A DNA stretch of 64,000 nucleotides, taken from Apium graveolens (taxonomy: Eukaryota; Streptophyta; Magnoliopsida; Apiales; Apiaceae). The notes under the pieces were generated by a model. That model had not been told where the DNA came from, ran no database searches, and saw only the letters and a program-made list of their open reading frames with translations. This document shows positions 45,432 through 57,545 of this stretch, one piece after another. Every line of letters begins with the position of its first letter. The first letter of the stretch is position 1. The stretch lies in the NCBI RefSeq assembly GCF_009905375.1, contig NC_133655.1:34604398-34668397 (forward strand), given 5' to 3'. A program made the position numbers and the translations under genes.

Positions 45432-46458
45432 TGTTAGTCCCTAACAATGAAACAAGAATTACAGAAGGGGGGTTGAATGGAATTCTTGAACCTTTTTCAA
45501 AAATATAAAATGTTCTATCTTAATAATATATAAGTGTTTGATTTACAAAGTGCAGAATAAGAAGTTAGTAAAATCAAAATACGGGTAATTAAAAACACAA
45601 GTCTTTAAAAACTTTCTGGTGGATTTGAATGTATCCACCAGAGATATATATTATGTCAAGAGAACTCTGTGTAGCAAGATTAGCTCACAGCTGCTTACAA
45701 ATATGAACAACTAAGTTTACAGAGAAATGCTAAGAATGCAGCTTATAATTGTTTCTCTGAGATAATATTCTTAGTCTTGTTCTTGTTGTTCTACTTACTA
45801 CTTCTTGGTTTATATATTACCAATATTACAAAGTAATAAGACAAGATAATAAAACAAAACCTATCAAGTCTAATACTATGCTGCTTCATTACTCTATTCC
45901 AGCATCTTTGAATATCTTCATAATAGCATAGAAATGGCAATGCTTCTTTGTTCTCTAAAACCCAGTTGAATAGGCTTCCACATTCCTTTTGCATACACTC
46001 GACACATGTGACTGTGTTGTCACTGTCAACAGATGTTTGAATTGATTATCCGTCGGGTACATGATCATCCGTCGGGTTGCCTTGTTGATCATCCGTCGAG
46101 TGGCATTGTTGTTTATCCGTCAGGTAGCTATCTGGCACTTGACTTTATTTCATTTATGCAGAATTACAAGACATTATCTATGTACAATTAATCAACCTAT
46201 TTTGCATATATAATTAAAGTCAACATGACTTGAGTTCTACTACAGAATCTAAACAAGATGTATGCAGAAATGTGCTACAGACTCATTATTACACAAGCTA
46301 CTCACTCGATGGATAATAAATCATCATCCATCGGGACTATATTGAGTCATCCGTCGGGACTATATTCTTTATCCGTCGAGTGCTACATTTTTCACTAAGT
46401 AAAATCTACTAAGGTGTTTTGTTAATGAAATCATCAAGTACACAACATATCCACAACA
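45432..46458 (-). repeat. 3' LTR of SIRE-C (1,027 bp)
   Basis: TGTTAGTCCCTAACAATG to CCACAACA. TATA box at 45808-45816 (TATATAAAC on the minus strand). Motif copies at 46048, 46067, 46091, 46349 and 46371 plus variants, all upstream of the TATA box in U3. Confidence 0.93.
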
Positions 46459-46471
46459 ATCTCCCCCAATT
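46459..46471 (-). promoter_or_regulatory. Polypurine tract of SIRE-C
   Basis: AATTGGGGGAGAT on the minus strand at the LTR border. Confidence 0.9.
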
Positions 46472-46646
46472 TATGTCTACTGGAATTGTATCCATAAATT
46501 AAGAGAAACTTGATGATAACAAAACATCATAAAAATACAACTTTAAAAGTAAGTAGATAAAACTGTAAAGTGCTTCAAATAACAAAATGCACAAAGTTTA
46601 GCTTACAGTCATTTTCAAGGTGCTCCTCTAGCCTGAGCAGATTAAT

Positions 46647-49600
46647 CTAATTCCTTGAAGATCTGGATCTCTTTCCAAGCTTTCTGTTGTTTTCTTCTAT
46701 CTGATTTTGGAGCTGTCTGTGGAATTCTAGTTCATCAGATTCTGAGAGATTTAGCTTTTCTTGCATTTCCAAAAGAGTCTCATTGCTAGAGATGCTCAAT
46801 TGGTATTCTAATCTGAAAAATCTTCTAACTCCTTTGTCATATATGAACTCCATCAGCCAGTAGGGCCTTAGATGCACTCTACTCCCTATGTAAGGAATAG
46901 TTAGCGTCTTTGGGAGTGCATCTTTAGCTCTAATACTCCTCAGTTCTTCAATCTTCTTTAGAACAAGTCTTCTTGCAGTTATATTGAATCCAAAGTTCTT
47001 CTTGAATGATGAATAAACCTTTATCAGCCCAGATTGGCTTTCTTGAAGGATCCTGTGAAGTGGCCATTGAATCTCCTTTCCTCCCTTGTACTTGAAAACT
47101 AATCTTTCAGGTAGATTCCTGTAGGCATCAATCCCTCTAACTTCTTCCAGTTCATCTAGATAGAGGTTTAGATCAGAGAATTCCTTGATGTCACATAAGT
47201 ACATGTAATCTCCCTTGTTGACTTTGGATTGAGCTTTGGTTAGAGATTTGGATTTGAGAGGTGACAGCTTCACTTTCTTGACTGCTCTTGACTTTGTTCT
47301 TTTTGGCTTGTTAAGGATTGGCAAATTGAAGTCAGGAATTGGTAGACTTTCCCAGTCTATTGGTTCATCCTTAGGCACAATAGGTTCACCATGAATGTTC
47401 CTGTAAGGATCCACCACCTTAATGTCTTCAAATACCACTGAGGGTTTTGATGCTTGAGTTGTAGTTGGAATGGAATCCTTGGGAAACTGATCCTCCAATT
47501 CCTTACCAACAAAGTTCAATTTCCTTTTGGTTCTTTTGGCCAATTCCTTGTATCTGTGAAATTTCTTCTGTTGTGGTTCAACTTGCTTCTTTGGATCTTG
47601 AGATTCAGTGATTTCAGATGGCTGAGCAGGAATTTGTTGTGTTGGTTTCACAGCTTGTAGCTTGGCCAAGATAGCAGCTTGCTCTTTCTTTTGTTTAACC
47701 TTTTTAGCATCTAGAGCAACTTGCTTCTTTTCTTGCTTCAATCTTGCCTTTTCTTCTCTCTTTGCTTCAGCATATTGAGGATGTCCAGCCACCACACAAA
47801 TTTCTTTACCATTCCTGAAAACTTTAGCAATTCTCCTTTTTAAAGCTGAATCAGTTGGATCCTTGTAGAAGGCAATGGATCTTGACAACAGTTTCTTCTC
47901 ATCAGACTTTGGTGTCTCATATATTGTATCCAAAGGGTTCTTTAATGATGATTTTGGATAGTTCACCCTTGGCTTCAAAAGTACTTTAGCCTTTGGAGAT
48001 TTGATGTAGGATGACTGTCCTCTTTCCAGATTGTTCATGCTCATTTCATTCACAGAGATTTGCCCGAATTGAGAGTGATAAATGGCTGACTTTTCTGGCT
48101 TCTTTGCTAGACCAAACTTCTTTTGAATATCCTCATCAATTTTCTCCCAGTTGATTGGATTCAACTGCTCCTTTTCAGCTGCTTTCAAAGTAGCTGCCGC
48201 TTCCTTTATCAGATCAATACTGTCCTTAGTTGGTGGCTTTGAGATAGTATATGTAGGCACAATTACTTTGCTAACTTGAATGTTGATCACTTTTTGCTCC
48301 CCCTCACTCCTAGAACTCTCTTTCTCCCCCTTTTTGTTGTCATCAAGCTGAGTAGAGGAGGAGGTTTGTGCAGCCACCAGTTTCTAAAGCAAGTCTGTTT
48401 GTTGAGCTTGGTGTAGATGAATTGCTGTAAGAGATGCTTCCATTGCTGTCATTTTTGTATCCAAGGCATCCATCTTTGTGGCAAGATCAAAATTTTTTCT
48501 GAGTTATCTCTTAATTTCAAACATTGTAGCTTCTGGAAGTTTAGAGTCCATCTTGTCAGGAATGGCCTTTTTCATCTCATTAATATCACCTTTGATAGTG
48601 TTGAGATCTTGAGCATGTTGAAAACCTTGGATTTGTTGTAGTTGCAGAGAAGCAAGATGTGCTTAAAGGAGCTTTTTGGTGCTGGAATTTGTGGTGGTTT
48701 GAAGAGCATAATTTGTCTGATTTATGAGTTGAATCAGGGTTGTCTTGAAGTAGTGTTCATCACATTGCTTTGAAAATGCCCAAGATGGCATGCCTGATCT
48801 TGAACTAGAGCTTACTTCTCCCCCTATGTCCAATGGCTCTTCTTCACTATCTCCACCTTCACCTCCAAAGAATTCTTCTGAACCACCAATCTCATAATCA
48901 ACATCACCAGCTGTAGAAGGCAAAGCTGTGATGGCATCCTTAGCTCTTTGCATGGACTGTGTGGTGTGCACCAAGTTTAGCATCCTTTATGCATTGTCAT
49001 TGCCCTGTCCAGCTAGAAGTTGGTAGGCTGGAACAGGGTGAGTAAATGTCTCAGCATCTAAGGAGGTTGTATCTATAACAACTTGAGTTTGCTGAGATAG
49101 TCTCTCCCTGTCTGCATCCTGGACATTCATTAACTCACTTATAATAACATCCACCCTTATATCTTCAGTACCGGCTTTTCTCTCATTTTCTCTCTTTTCT
49201 TGCATCAAGGTCTCACCTTGGCTCACCACCCTCACACCCACACCTTCACCATCTAAGGTGGGACTCCTCACACTCTCTTTTGCCAATCCTGAAGAACTGG
49301 ATTGCATATTTTCACTCTTTTCCTCTCCTTTTTCCTGGGAGCAAGTTTACTCCCTTCCCTCAATCCTATGAGTGATTGTACTACCACTAAGTCTTCTGCA
49401 CTTGAGATAATTGATGAAATTTGAAGTTGTACAGAGACACTCGACATATAAGGGATATCCGTCGGGTTAGCAGTTTGACTATCCGACGGATAACTGCTGT
49501 TAAGCTTATCCATCGGGATACAATCACTACTCGACGGATGAGCAGTATCCATCGAGTGAGTAGAAATGAATGTGTTTGGAGTGGAAACTATTGTGGACTC

Positions 49601-51204
49601 TGTGCAAATTGATGAGAATTTTGGCACAGATGTCTCAACAGTTCCTGAAAGAATTGGCAAGTGAGCCAACAAATTATCCAAAAGATGATGCTCACTTGCA
49701 CTAGATTTCGGCTTCCCCAACAGAGTTAAAGAAGGGGAATCAGAAATTGATGTGTTGATCATATCCACATCCAGAGAGTTTGTGGGAGAATTTGGTATTT
49801 GAGGTGCTTCTATAACTAAAAATTTTGGCTGTGACTCCACATTTATTGGAGCCACATCAAACTGACTTTGAAAAGGTGAAGTGACTGTTTCTTCAGCACC
49901 AGTTTGCACAGTGTGTGAACCCTGTGCATCCCCAAGGGTTTTTGGTTTCTTCTTTCTAGTATAGGTTTGGGGTGAGCTTGTCCCCTTACCCTTTTGGCCT
50001 ATGCTCTTGGCTGAGAGCTTTGTTCAATAGTCACATCCTTTTGGGAGGATGCAACTAACAATGAGCTTATGTCCTTATTAAGCACTGCAGTTTGTTGGGA
50101 AACTGCAGTGTGGCTAGGCTGGGAAACACTCACCTCTCCAAACTTATCCTTAGGGTTTCTTTGATGTTCACCCTGTCCCTCACCTTTCTAACCCACCTTC
50201 ACACTCCCCTCTTTTGGTTTGGTGGATTTTGCAACTGGCATCTTTTGAGAGATACTAGAGGGGGCTTTCTTTGACTTGGATTTAGAAATTTTTGATGGTT
50301 TGGTAGCTTGGGTAGGCAACTGTTGGGTCATTGACACAGTTTCCAGAGCTACGCTAGAAGGCAAAGAAATTTGTGAGGCTGGAAGAGTAGGGACAGCTGA
50401 ACTTACCTCACTTACCTGAGGTGCCTCCATAACAGGAAAATTGAAGAGTGGCACCTCTTTGTGATGGTTTGCCCTGTTCAAATCTGCAATAATACTTCTC
50501 TCTTGAACCTAACTATCTAATTTGTTGGTTGGGTTCTCAAACACAATATCCTCAGAGAGGTGGTTAGCAATCATCACTAAAAATCTAGCATAATAAACAT
50601 TTTTACCCCTCTTATTTAACTCCCCTAACTTAAACCCCAACTCAATTATGATAAGATCACTAAAGTTGAAAAATTTATCAGTAACAAGCATGTAAAGCAT
50701 GTTAAGCATAGAGATAATGACATAATCAAAATTACTGATTTTACCAGAGAAGACCTTGGTAACTATATCACACAGATAACTCCATTCCTTTCTAAGACCC
50801 AACTTCCTAATTTCACTTAATTTAGAAGTAGAGAGTGCATAGTTCATGGAGTTAAGCATGTTAATAATGTCAGTGTCTGTGTGTGGTGAAGTTACAGTAT
50901 TATCAGGAATCTTGAAACATGCTTTAACAATGTCCCTATTAACACAGAATTCCTTATCTTTAATAGTGAAAGTGATAGTCTTATCAGCTGAGTTGTATGT
51001 AACAGTTGTCCACATCTCTTCAACAACCTCACAGTAGATGGCGGGTGATTCCAGCATGGCATAGTTAAGTTTGCAGTTCTTCACAAAATCCATCATCTTG
51101 TGGTAGTCACCAAACTGTTGAATCCCCTTGTTCACAAGAGCAGTGAAGTTGTTCTTCTCATAAATAAATTCAGTTTGAGACATTATCTTGACGGCAGGTG
51201 CCAT
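46647..51204 (-). pseudogene. ORF3 of SIRE-C, accessory protein of about 1,500 codons, broken
   Basis: I start it at 51204 (MAPAVKIMSQ), the position matching SIRE-A and SIRE-B, rather than the upstream in-frame ATG at 51330. N-terminal domain to about 50509 (YEKNNFTALVNKGIQQFGDY, YCEVVEEMWTTV, LRKEWSYLCDIVTKVFSGKI), stop near 50509, then frame continues at 50481. Ser/Pro/Lys-rich region to about 49300, acidic stretch near 48880, coiled coil about 48480-48370, and a 576-codon open part 48377-46647. This last part has Lys-rich segments (RLKQEKKQVALDAKKVKQKK) and a C-terminal domain (YLDELEEVRGIDAYRNLPER, KEIQWPLHRILQES, FFRLEYQLSISSNETL). Two frameshifts (about 49909-50188 and 49270-49310) and a few stops. 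No membrane helix or signal peptide. Strong conservation with SIRE-A and SIRE-B shows that it is a real element gene. Family unknown. Confidence 0.8.
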
Positions 51205-51723
51205 TGTTAGAGAGTAAAAACTTGCAGAGAGAGAGTAAGTGCTTTTGAGAAAGAAATAAATGAGAGTAGATGATTTGAGAATGATAAAAGAAAAGTAATG
51301 AAAATGAATTAAGCTTTTATAATATCTCAAAAATAACTGTCAAAAATAATAAAGTAAAATAAAGTAACCAATAAGAATTGCCCAAAGTAGCCGTTTAAAA
51401 AATAAACTGTAAAAATTCCATCAATTACCCGTCGTGTTATGCTTACAAACTGTAAGTATACTCGATGGATAATGTTCAGAGAATCAACGGCTAAGAATAA
51501 GACAATTCGACGGATGAGGATAAATCAGTTATCCGTTGAGTCATAAAATATTCCAGAAAAGTAATTGATTTAATTAACAAATAGTATATCGACGGATGAT
51601 CAAACTCGATGGATAGTGATCATCCGTTGAGATGTAAATTTGACTTAGCCAAAATTTCATCAATGACTGAAAAATCAATTAAATTTCTGGCTGCATTACA
51701 ACTTGCAAACAATCTATAAAGAT
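51205..51723 (-). promoter_or_regulatory. Pol/ORF3 intergenic region of SIRE-C with TATA box and motif cluster
   Basis: TATAAAAGC on the minus strand (51313-51321), 109 bp before the ORF3 ATG. A CT-rich patch (CTTACTCTCTCTCTGCAAG, about 51218-51237) lies between TATA box and ATG, like the Y patch of plant core promoters. Motif copies upstream of the TATA box at 51507, 51531, 51589 and 51621, in both orientations. Confidence 0.62.
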
Positions 51724-54700
51724 TCAAGAGTAATTTAGCATACCTAACTCACTTACCAACCTTCAAAAGGTGGATTCATCCAGTGGCTTGGTAAATATAT
51801 CTGCAAGCTGCTTTTCACTTGGAACAAAATGTAGTTCCACAGTACCATTCATTACATGTTCCCTTATGAATTGGTACTTAATGTCTATGTGCTTTGTCCT
51901 TGAATGTTGTACTGGATTTTCAGTGATGGCAATTGCACTTGTGTTATCACAGAAAATGGGAATCCTTTCAACTTGCAAACCATAGTCTAGCAATTGGTTT
52001 TTCATCCACAAAATATGTGCACAGCAACTGCCAGTAGCAATATATTCAGCTTTAGCTGTAGAAGTAGAAACTGAATTTTGCTTTTTACTGAACCATGACA
52101 CAAGCTTGTTTCCTAGAAATTGACAGGTTCCTGTTGTACTTTTTCTATCAATTTTTCAACCTACATAATCTGCATCTGAATAACCAGTTAGATCAAAGCC
52201 ATAATCTCCACGGAACCAAATGCCAAGTTTTGGTGTTCCCTTGAGATATCTGAAAATTCTCTTAATAGCTACTAAATGAGATTCTCTAGGATCAGCCTGA
52301 AATCTAGCACAAAGACAAATAGCAAACATTATATCTGGCCTACTATCTGTTAAGTACAGAAGTGAACCAACCATGCCCCTATAACTTGAAATATCCACAG
52401 ACTTTTCAATAGTATTTAATTCAAGCTTAGTTGCAGTGGCCATGGGAGTTTTTGCAAATGAGCAATCCATTAGTTTAAACTTCTTTAAAAAATCATGAAT
52501 GTATTTAGTTTGACTAATGAATATTCCATCACTAACTTGCTTAATTTGCAAACCAAGAAAGTAAGTTAGTTCTCCCATCATGCTCATTTCATACGTACTT
52601 TGCATCAATTTGGCAATTTTTTTGCAAAGTTTTTCATCTGTAGAGCCAAATATAATATCATCTACATAAATTTGAACAAGTATACTAGAGCCATTAACAT
52701 TTGTAAAGAAAAGAATTCTGTCTATAGTACCTCCAGTGAAGTGATTCTCTAAAGAAACTTTGCCAAAGTGTCATACCAGGCTCTAGGTGCTTGCTTCAGT
52801 CCATAAAGTGCTTTCAAAAGATAGTAAACATATTCTGGAAAATTTGGATCTTCAAAACCAGGAGGCTGACTGATGTAGACTTCCTCCTCTAAATCTCCAT
52901 TCAGAAAGGCACTTTTGACATCCATTTGATAGACTTTGAAATCGGCATGGGTTGCATAGGCTAAGAAGATTCTGATGGCTTCAAGTCTTGAAACAGGAGC
53001 AAATGTTTCATCAAAATCTATTCCTTCTTTTTGACAATAGCCCTTAGCAACCAATATAGCTTTGTTCCTGACTACCATGCCATTTTCATCCATCTTGTTT
53101 CTGAATACCCATTTGGTGTCTATTGGATTCTTTCCTTTAGGCTTGGGCACCAGCTTCCATACCTTATTCCTCTCAAATTGGTTTAGCTCCTCCTGCATAG
53201 CTAAAATCCAATTAGGATCCAACAAAGCTTCTTCTACCTTCTTTGGTTCTTCCTTAGAAAGAAAGATACTGTATAGACATTCTTCTTGAGTTGCTCTCCT
53301 TGTTTAAACTCTAGAAGATACATTACCAATGATGAGCTCAAAGGGGTGATCCTTTGTCCATTTCCTTTGTTAAGGTAGATTAGCTCTAGATGAAGAGGCC
53401 TCATTGTTGTCTTGATGTGTGATTGAGTTTAGATTATTAGAAACTCCCCCTGAGTTAATGGATCTTTGAATTGAGAAAGGGGAACTTTCTGTAAGTGATC
53501 TATTCTGACCTCCAGCTTCTTTTAATGACTCGACGGATGATGAATTTTGAGTACCGACGGATGAAGCTGGTTGTCTCCCGACGGATAAAGCAGATTGTCT
53601 CCCAACGGATGAAGCATTATGCAACTCGACAGATGTTGAATTTTGTGCTTCATTGGTAGTGGATTTTTTTGCATTATCCTTTGATACTGTTTCTTGATCA
53701 CTTTCATCATCACTGTCATCACTAACCATCTCCACATTATCAAATTTGAGGATCTCATGGTAATCTCCATCTTGCAGTCCTTCAATCTTTTTATTATTAA
53801 ACACAACATGTATTGATTCCACAACACTATTGGTTCTTAGATTGTAGACTCTATATGCTTTACCAACAACATATCCAACAAAAATTCCTTCATCTGCTTT
53901 AGCATCAAACTTCCCATTCTGATCAGTTTAATTTCTCAAGATATAACATTTACAACCAAAGACATGAAGAAAATTTAGAGTTGGCTTCTTGTTCTTGAAC
54001 AATTGATAGGGAGTCATGCATTTTGCTTGATTAACCAGAGAAATATTCTGAGTGTGTAGCATGCAGTATTTACAGCTTCAGCCCAATAATATGTTGGTAA
54101 CTTAGACTCTTCAAGCATTGTCCTTGCAGCTTCAATAAGTGATTTGTTCTTCCTTTCTACTACTCCATTTTGTTATGGAGTTCTTGCTGCTGAAAACTCA
54201 TGCAAAATCCCATTTTCTTCACAAAATGCTCTCATGACAGAATTCTTGAACTCAGTTCCATTGTCACTCCTGATTCTTCTAACTTTGAAATCAGGATGAT
54301 TATTGACTTGCCTTGTGTGATTGATGATGATTTCACCAACCTCATCTTTAGATTTTAGGAAATATGTCCAAGAGAACTTTGAGAAATCATCTATAATTAC
54401 TAGGCAAAATCTTTTCCTTAAGATGGACAACACATTGACTAGTCAAATAAATCCATGTGTAGCAGTTGCAAAGGTTCTTTAATTGTTGAATCAAGCTTCT
54501 TTCTGAATGATGCTTTGATCTGCTTTCCTTTTTGGCAGGCATCACACAATTTATCCTTAGAAAACTCTACTTGAGGAATACATCTAACCAGTTCTTTCTT
54601 TACAAGTTCATTCATGGTCTTGAAGTTTAAATGGGATAGCTTCTTGTGCCATAACTAACTTTCATCCTAACTTGCTTTGCTGAGAAGACAAGTAATAGTT

Positions 54701-57485
54701 TCTGTATTTGATGAGTTGAAGTCAGCTAGGTACACATTTCCTTTTCTCACTCCAATGTGAACCACTTTGTTGCTCCTTTTGTTTGTCATAACACAGGCTT
54801 CAGAGTTGAAGTTTACTAAATTTCCTTTATCACATAGCTGGCTGATACTCAACAAATACAGTTTGAGACCATCCACTAAGGCAACCTCCTCAATGATGAC
54901 ATTGTCTTTTGAAATCAGGCCATATCCCACAGTATAACCCTTGCTGTCATCTTCAAAAGTAATACTTGGGCCAGCTCTCTCCTTGAACTCTGTGAGCAGG
55001 GTAGAATCACCAGTCATATGTCTTGAACAACCACTTTCCAAGTACCATAGATTCTTTCTGTTTCCCTGCACACATTAAAATCAAATCAAGTTGATTTTGG
55101 TACCCAAGTTTCCTTGGGTCCTGCCTTGTTAGCTTTCTTTTTCTGTTTCTTAGGTTTGATCTCATTTGACTAGGGGATATTAGATTCATCCTTAGTCATT
55201 TAAGTTGGACCTTTGAAACCATTCATTACAGGAGAATTATCATGCATATTTTGATTAAAAGGAAATGGCATGCTACTAGTAAACATGTTATTCCAGTAAG
55301 GCATCCTAAATGGCATTTGTGGCATACTAAATGCAGCATAATAAGGATTAGGTGCAAATGGCATATTAGCAAACTGTGCATTCATATTCTATGTAGACAT
55401 AACATTCATAGGCATAGAAGGCATGGCATTTATGTTGGGAAAATGAGGTGGCACATATATGAAAGTAGGCATGACAGTTTTGCAATAAACAGACAAGTGA
55501 TTTACACTACCACACTTGACACATATTTTTCTAAGAGCATATTTATCAGGTATGTAGTTGTTATGCTTGTTAATTCCTACTTTATCATTTCTATTATTTT
55601 TCTTTCTAGCCTCTGTTTTAACCTCAATCTTTTCCACTCTGTCACTCAATTGCTTGACAGTCATATGACCAACATTAGCCTTTTTCTCCTTCTTCTCTAA
55701 ACTGGATTCTCCTGGAACAAAATTCTTGGAAACTGATCCATATTTCTCATTTAACTTGACAAGTTTGGCTTTACTCACAGGTTTGCTCATAGTTGACGGA
55801 TGAGGATTTATATCACTCGACGGATAACCCTTTTTGTTATCCAACTGATGACCCTCATCATCCGTCGAGTCTACATCTGTTAGCAATACTTCAACCAAAT
55901 TGGATTCCAGCTTCCCCTTATTCTTCTTCCAGGCTGCATCACAAAAGGACTCAATACCTTGAACTTAGGTGATTTGAGCATGAACATCTCTAGATGTTTT
56001 CCATGCCTTAATCACCTCCTGTTCTCGTTCAAGCTGCTTCTTCAAGATCTCTTCTTTCTTCAAGGACTCAGTTAATTCATCCTTAGCAATTTTACACCCA
56101 ATTCTCAATTTTTCAAATTCAATGAACTGAGACTCTAGCACATTATTCCTCTCACTTAAAAACAAATTGTTTTCTTTGATTTTAGCATTTTCCTTATTAA
56201 GAGACTTAAGTGTAACACACAAATGATATAATTCTGTAGACATGTCATTTATTGCATCATTACACTCAGCTTTAGATAAATATGCAAGGTTAGTGGTGAT
56301 TACCTGATTACTTGAAGAACTTGTTTTTGTTTCATTAGACTTGACCTTTAGGGCTAGATTGACATAACTGACATCCTGATTCTCATCCAGACCATCTGCT
56401 GCCCAGTCATTTTCTTGTGTAATGAAATCCCTTTCCTTTTGTTTGAGCAACTCAAAGTATTTCTATTTATAATCCACAGGCTCAAACTTCTTTTTGCTGG
56501 AATTTGACTTTCTACACTCACTGGCAAAGTGCCCTGCTAAGCCACATTTGAAACTTTTGAATTTTGATTTATCCACCATGTTTCTATTTGGCTTAGCTGC
56601 TCCAAAGTTCTTCTTGAACTTGAGCTTGGAAAATCTTCTGGAAAGAAATGCAAGATGTTCATCAATATCCTCCATATCATCTTGGCTCAAAGAATCTTCA
56701 TTTTCTGCTACCAGCCCCTTGCCCTTGTTTTCACAGACCTTTGAAATTGATTTAACAACTTCCATCTTCATCTCCTTCTCTTTCTCTAACTCAGCAACTA
56801 GTGCAATGTATCCTCCTTTCTTCTTTCCTCTCTCCATCCTCTCATCTTGCTCTATTTCAAGCTCATAAGTTTTTAGGATGGCATACAGTCTCTCCAAAGT
56901 AAACTCCTTATAATCTTGAGAGTTTTTCAATGAGACTGTCATAGGTTTCCATTTCTTTGGAAGAGATCTAAGAAATTTAAGATTGGAGTCTTTTGTCTGA
57001 TAGACCCTTCCATGCAACTTTAGAGCATTTAGTAGTTTTTGAAATCTACTAAAAATGTCAGTGAGAGACTCACTATCTTCACTATGAAAGTGCTCATATT
57101 GCTGAATTAGCAGCGGTATCTTATTTTCCCTGACTTGTTCAGTGCCATCACAGATAATCTGTATTGTATCCCAAACGTCCTTGGCAGTTTTGCAATCGAT
57201 GATGTTGTCAAACATGTTACCATCAACTCCATTGAACAGAATATTCATGGCCTTCTTATCCTTCCTGACTTGTTCAATATCAGGATCTGACCATTCATGC
57301 CTTGGCTTGGGAACTGATGGCTCATTTCCAGTTGCAGCTCTCATTGGTACATGAGGGCCTCTCTCTATGCAATCTACATAAGCCTCATCTTGAGAAAGTA
57401 AGTGAAGATGCATTTTTACCTTCCAGCGATGGTAATTATCTTTGTCCAGAAAAGGAATCTTAACTCCTACATCCTTCTTGTTCAT
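51724..57485 (-). pseudogene. Gag-Pol of SIRE-C, interrupted
   Basis: Gag starts at 57485 (MNKKDVGVKIPFL), five dozen bases after the primer site. UBN2-type Gag to about 56700, a first knuckle whose first Cys is Ser (FKCGLAGHFASEC), and a stop near 56460. A coiled-coil-like part follows (56450-55965), then a second, intact knuckle CVKCGSVNHLSVYC near 55530 and a Met/Pro/Asn-rich stretch (55385-55200). Protease near 55040 reads LESGCSRHMTG, with E where D is expected. Integrase 54433-53830 (VIIDDFSKFSWTY, RIRSDNGTEFKNS), linker 53822-53370 with motif-coded SVGRQ repeats, RT 53225-52156 ([14 protein letters not shown] near 52660), RNase H 52101-51763. At least six frame breaks. Confidence 0.9.
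53530..53611 (-). repeat. 24 bp motif repeats inside the integrase/RT linker of SIRE-C
   Basis: CGACGGAT or CAACGGAT starts at 53531, 53555, 53580 and 53604, spacing 24-25 bp. On the coding strand the units read S/L-S-V-G-R-Q. SIRE-B has the same row at 61282, 61306 and 61330. Confidence 0.88.
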
Positions 57486-57532
57486 TTTGCTGTTTGTTGT
57501 GATCTTTAAACTCTTTGTTCTTCAAGAGCTTT

Positions 57533-57543
57533 CTCTGATACCA
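57533..57543 (-). promoter_or_regulatory. Primer binding site of SIRE-C, initiator tRNA-Met
   Basis: TGGTATCAGAG on the minus strand, 2 bp inside the 5' LTR border; the match to tRNA-iMet stops after 11 bases. Confidence 0.85.
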
Positions 57544-57545
57544 AT

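Noticed and set aside
49421..49612. + strand ORF rich in Arg and Ile near the motif cluster in SIRE-C ORF3
   Set aside because: It is the reverse reading of the CGACGGAT motif copies inside ORF3.
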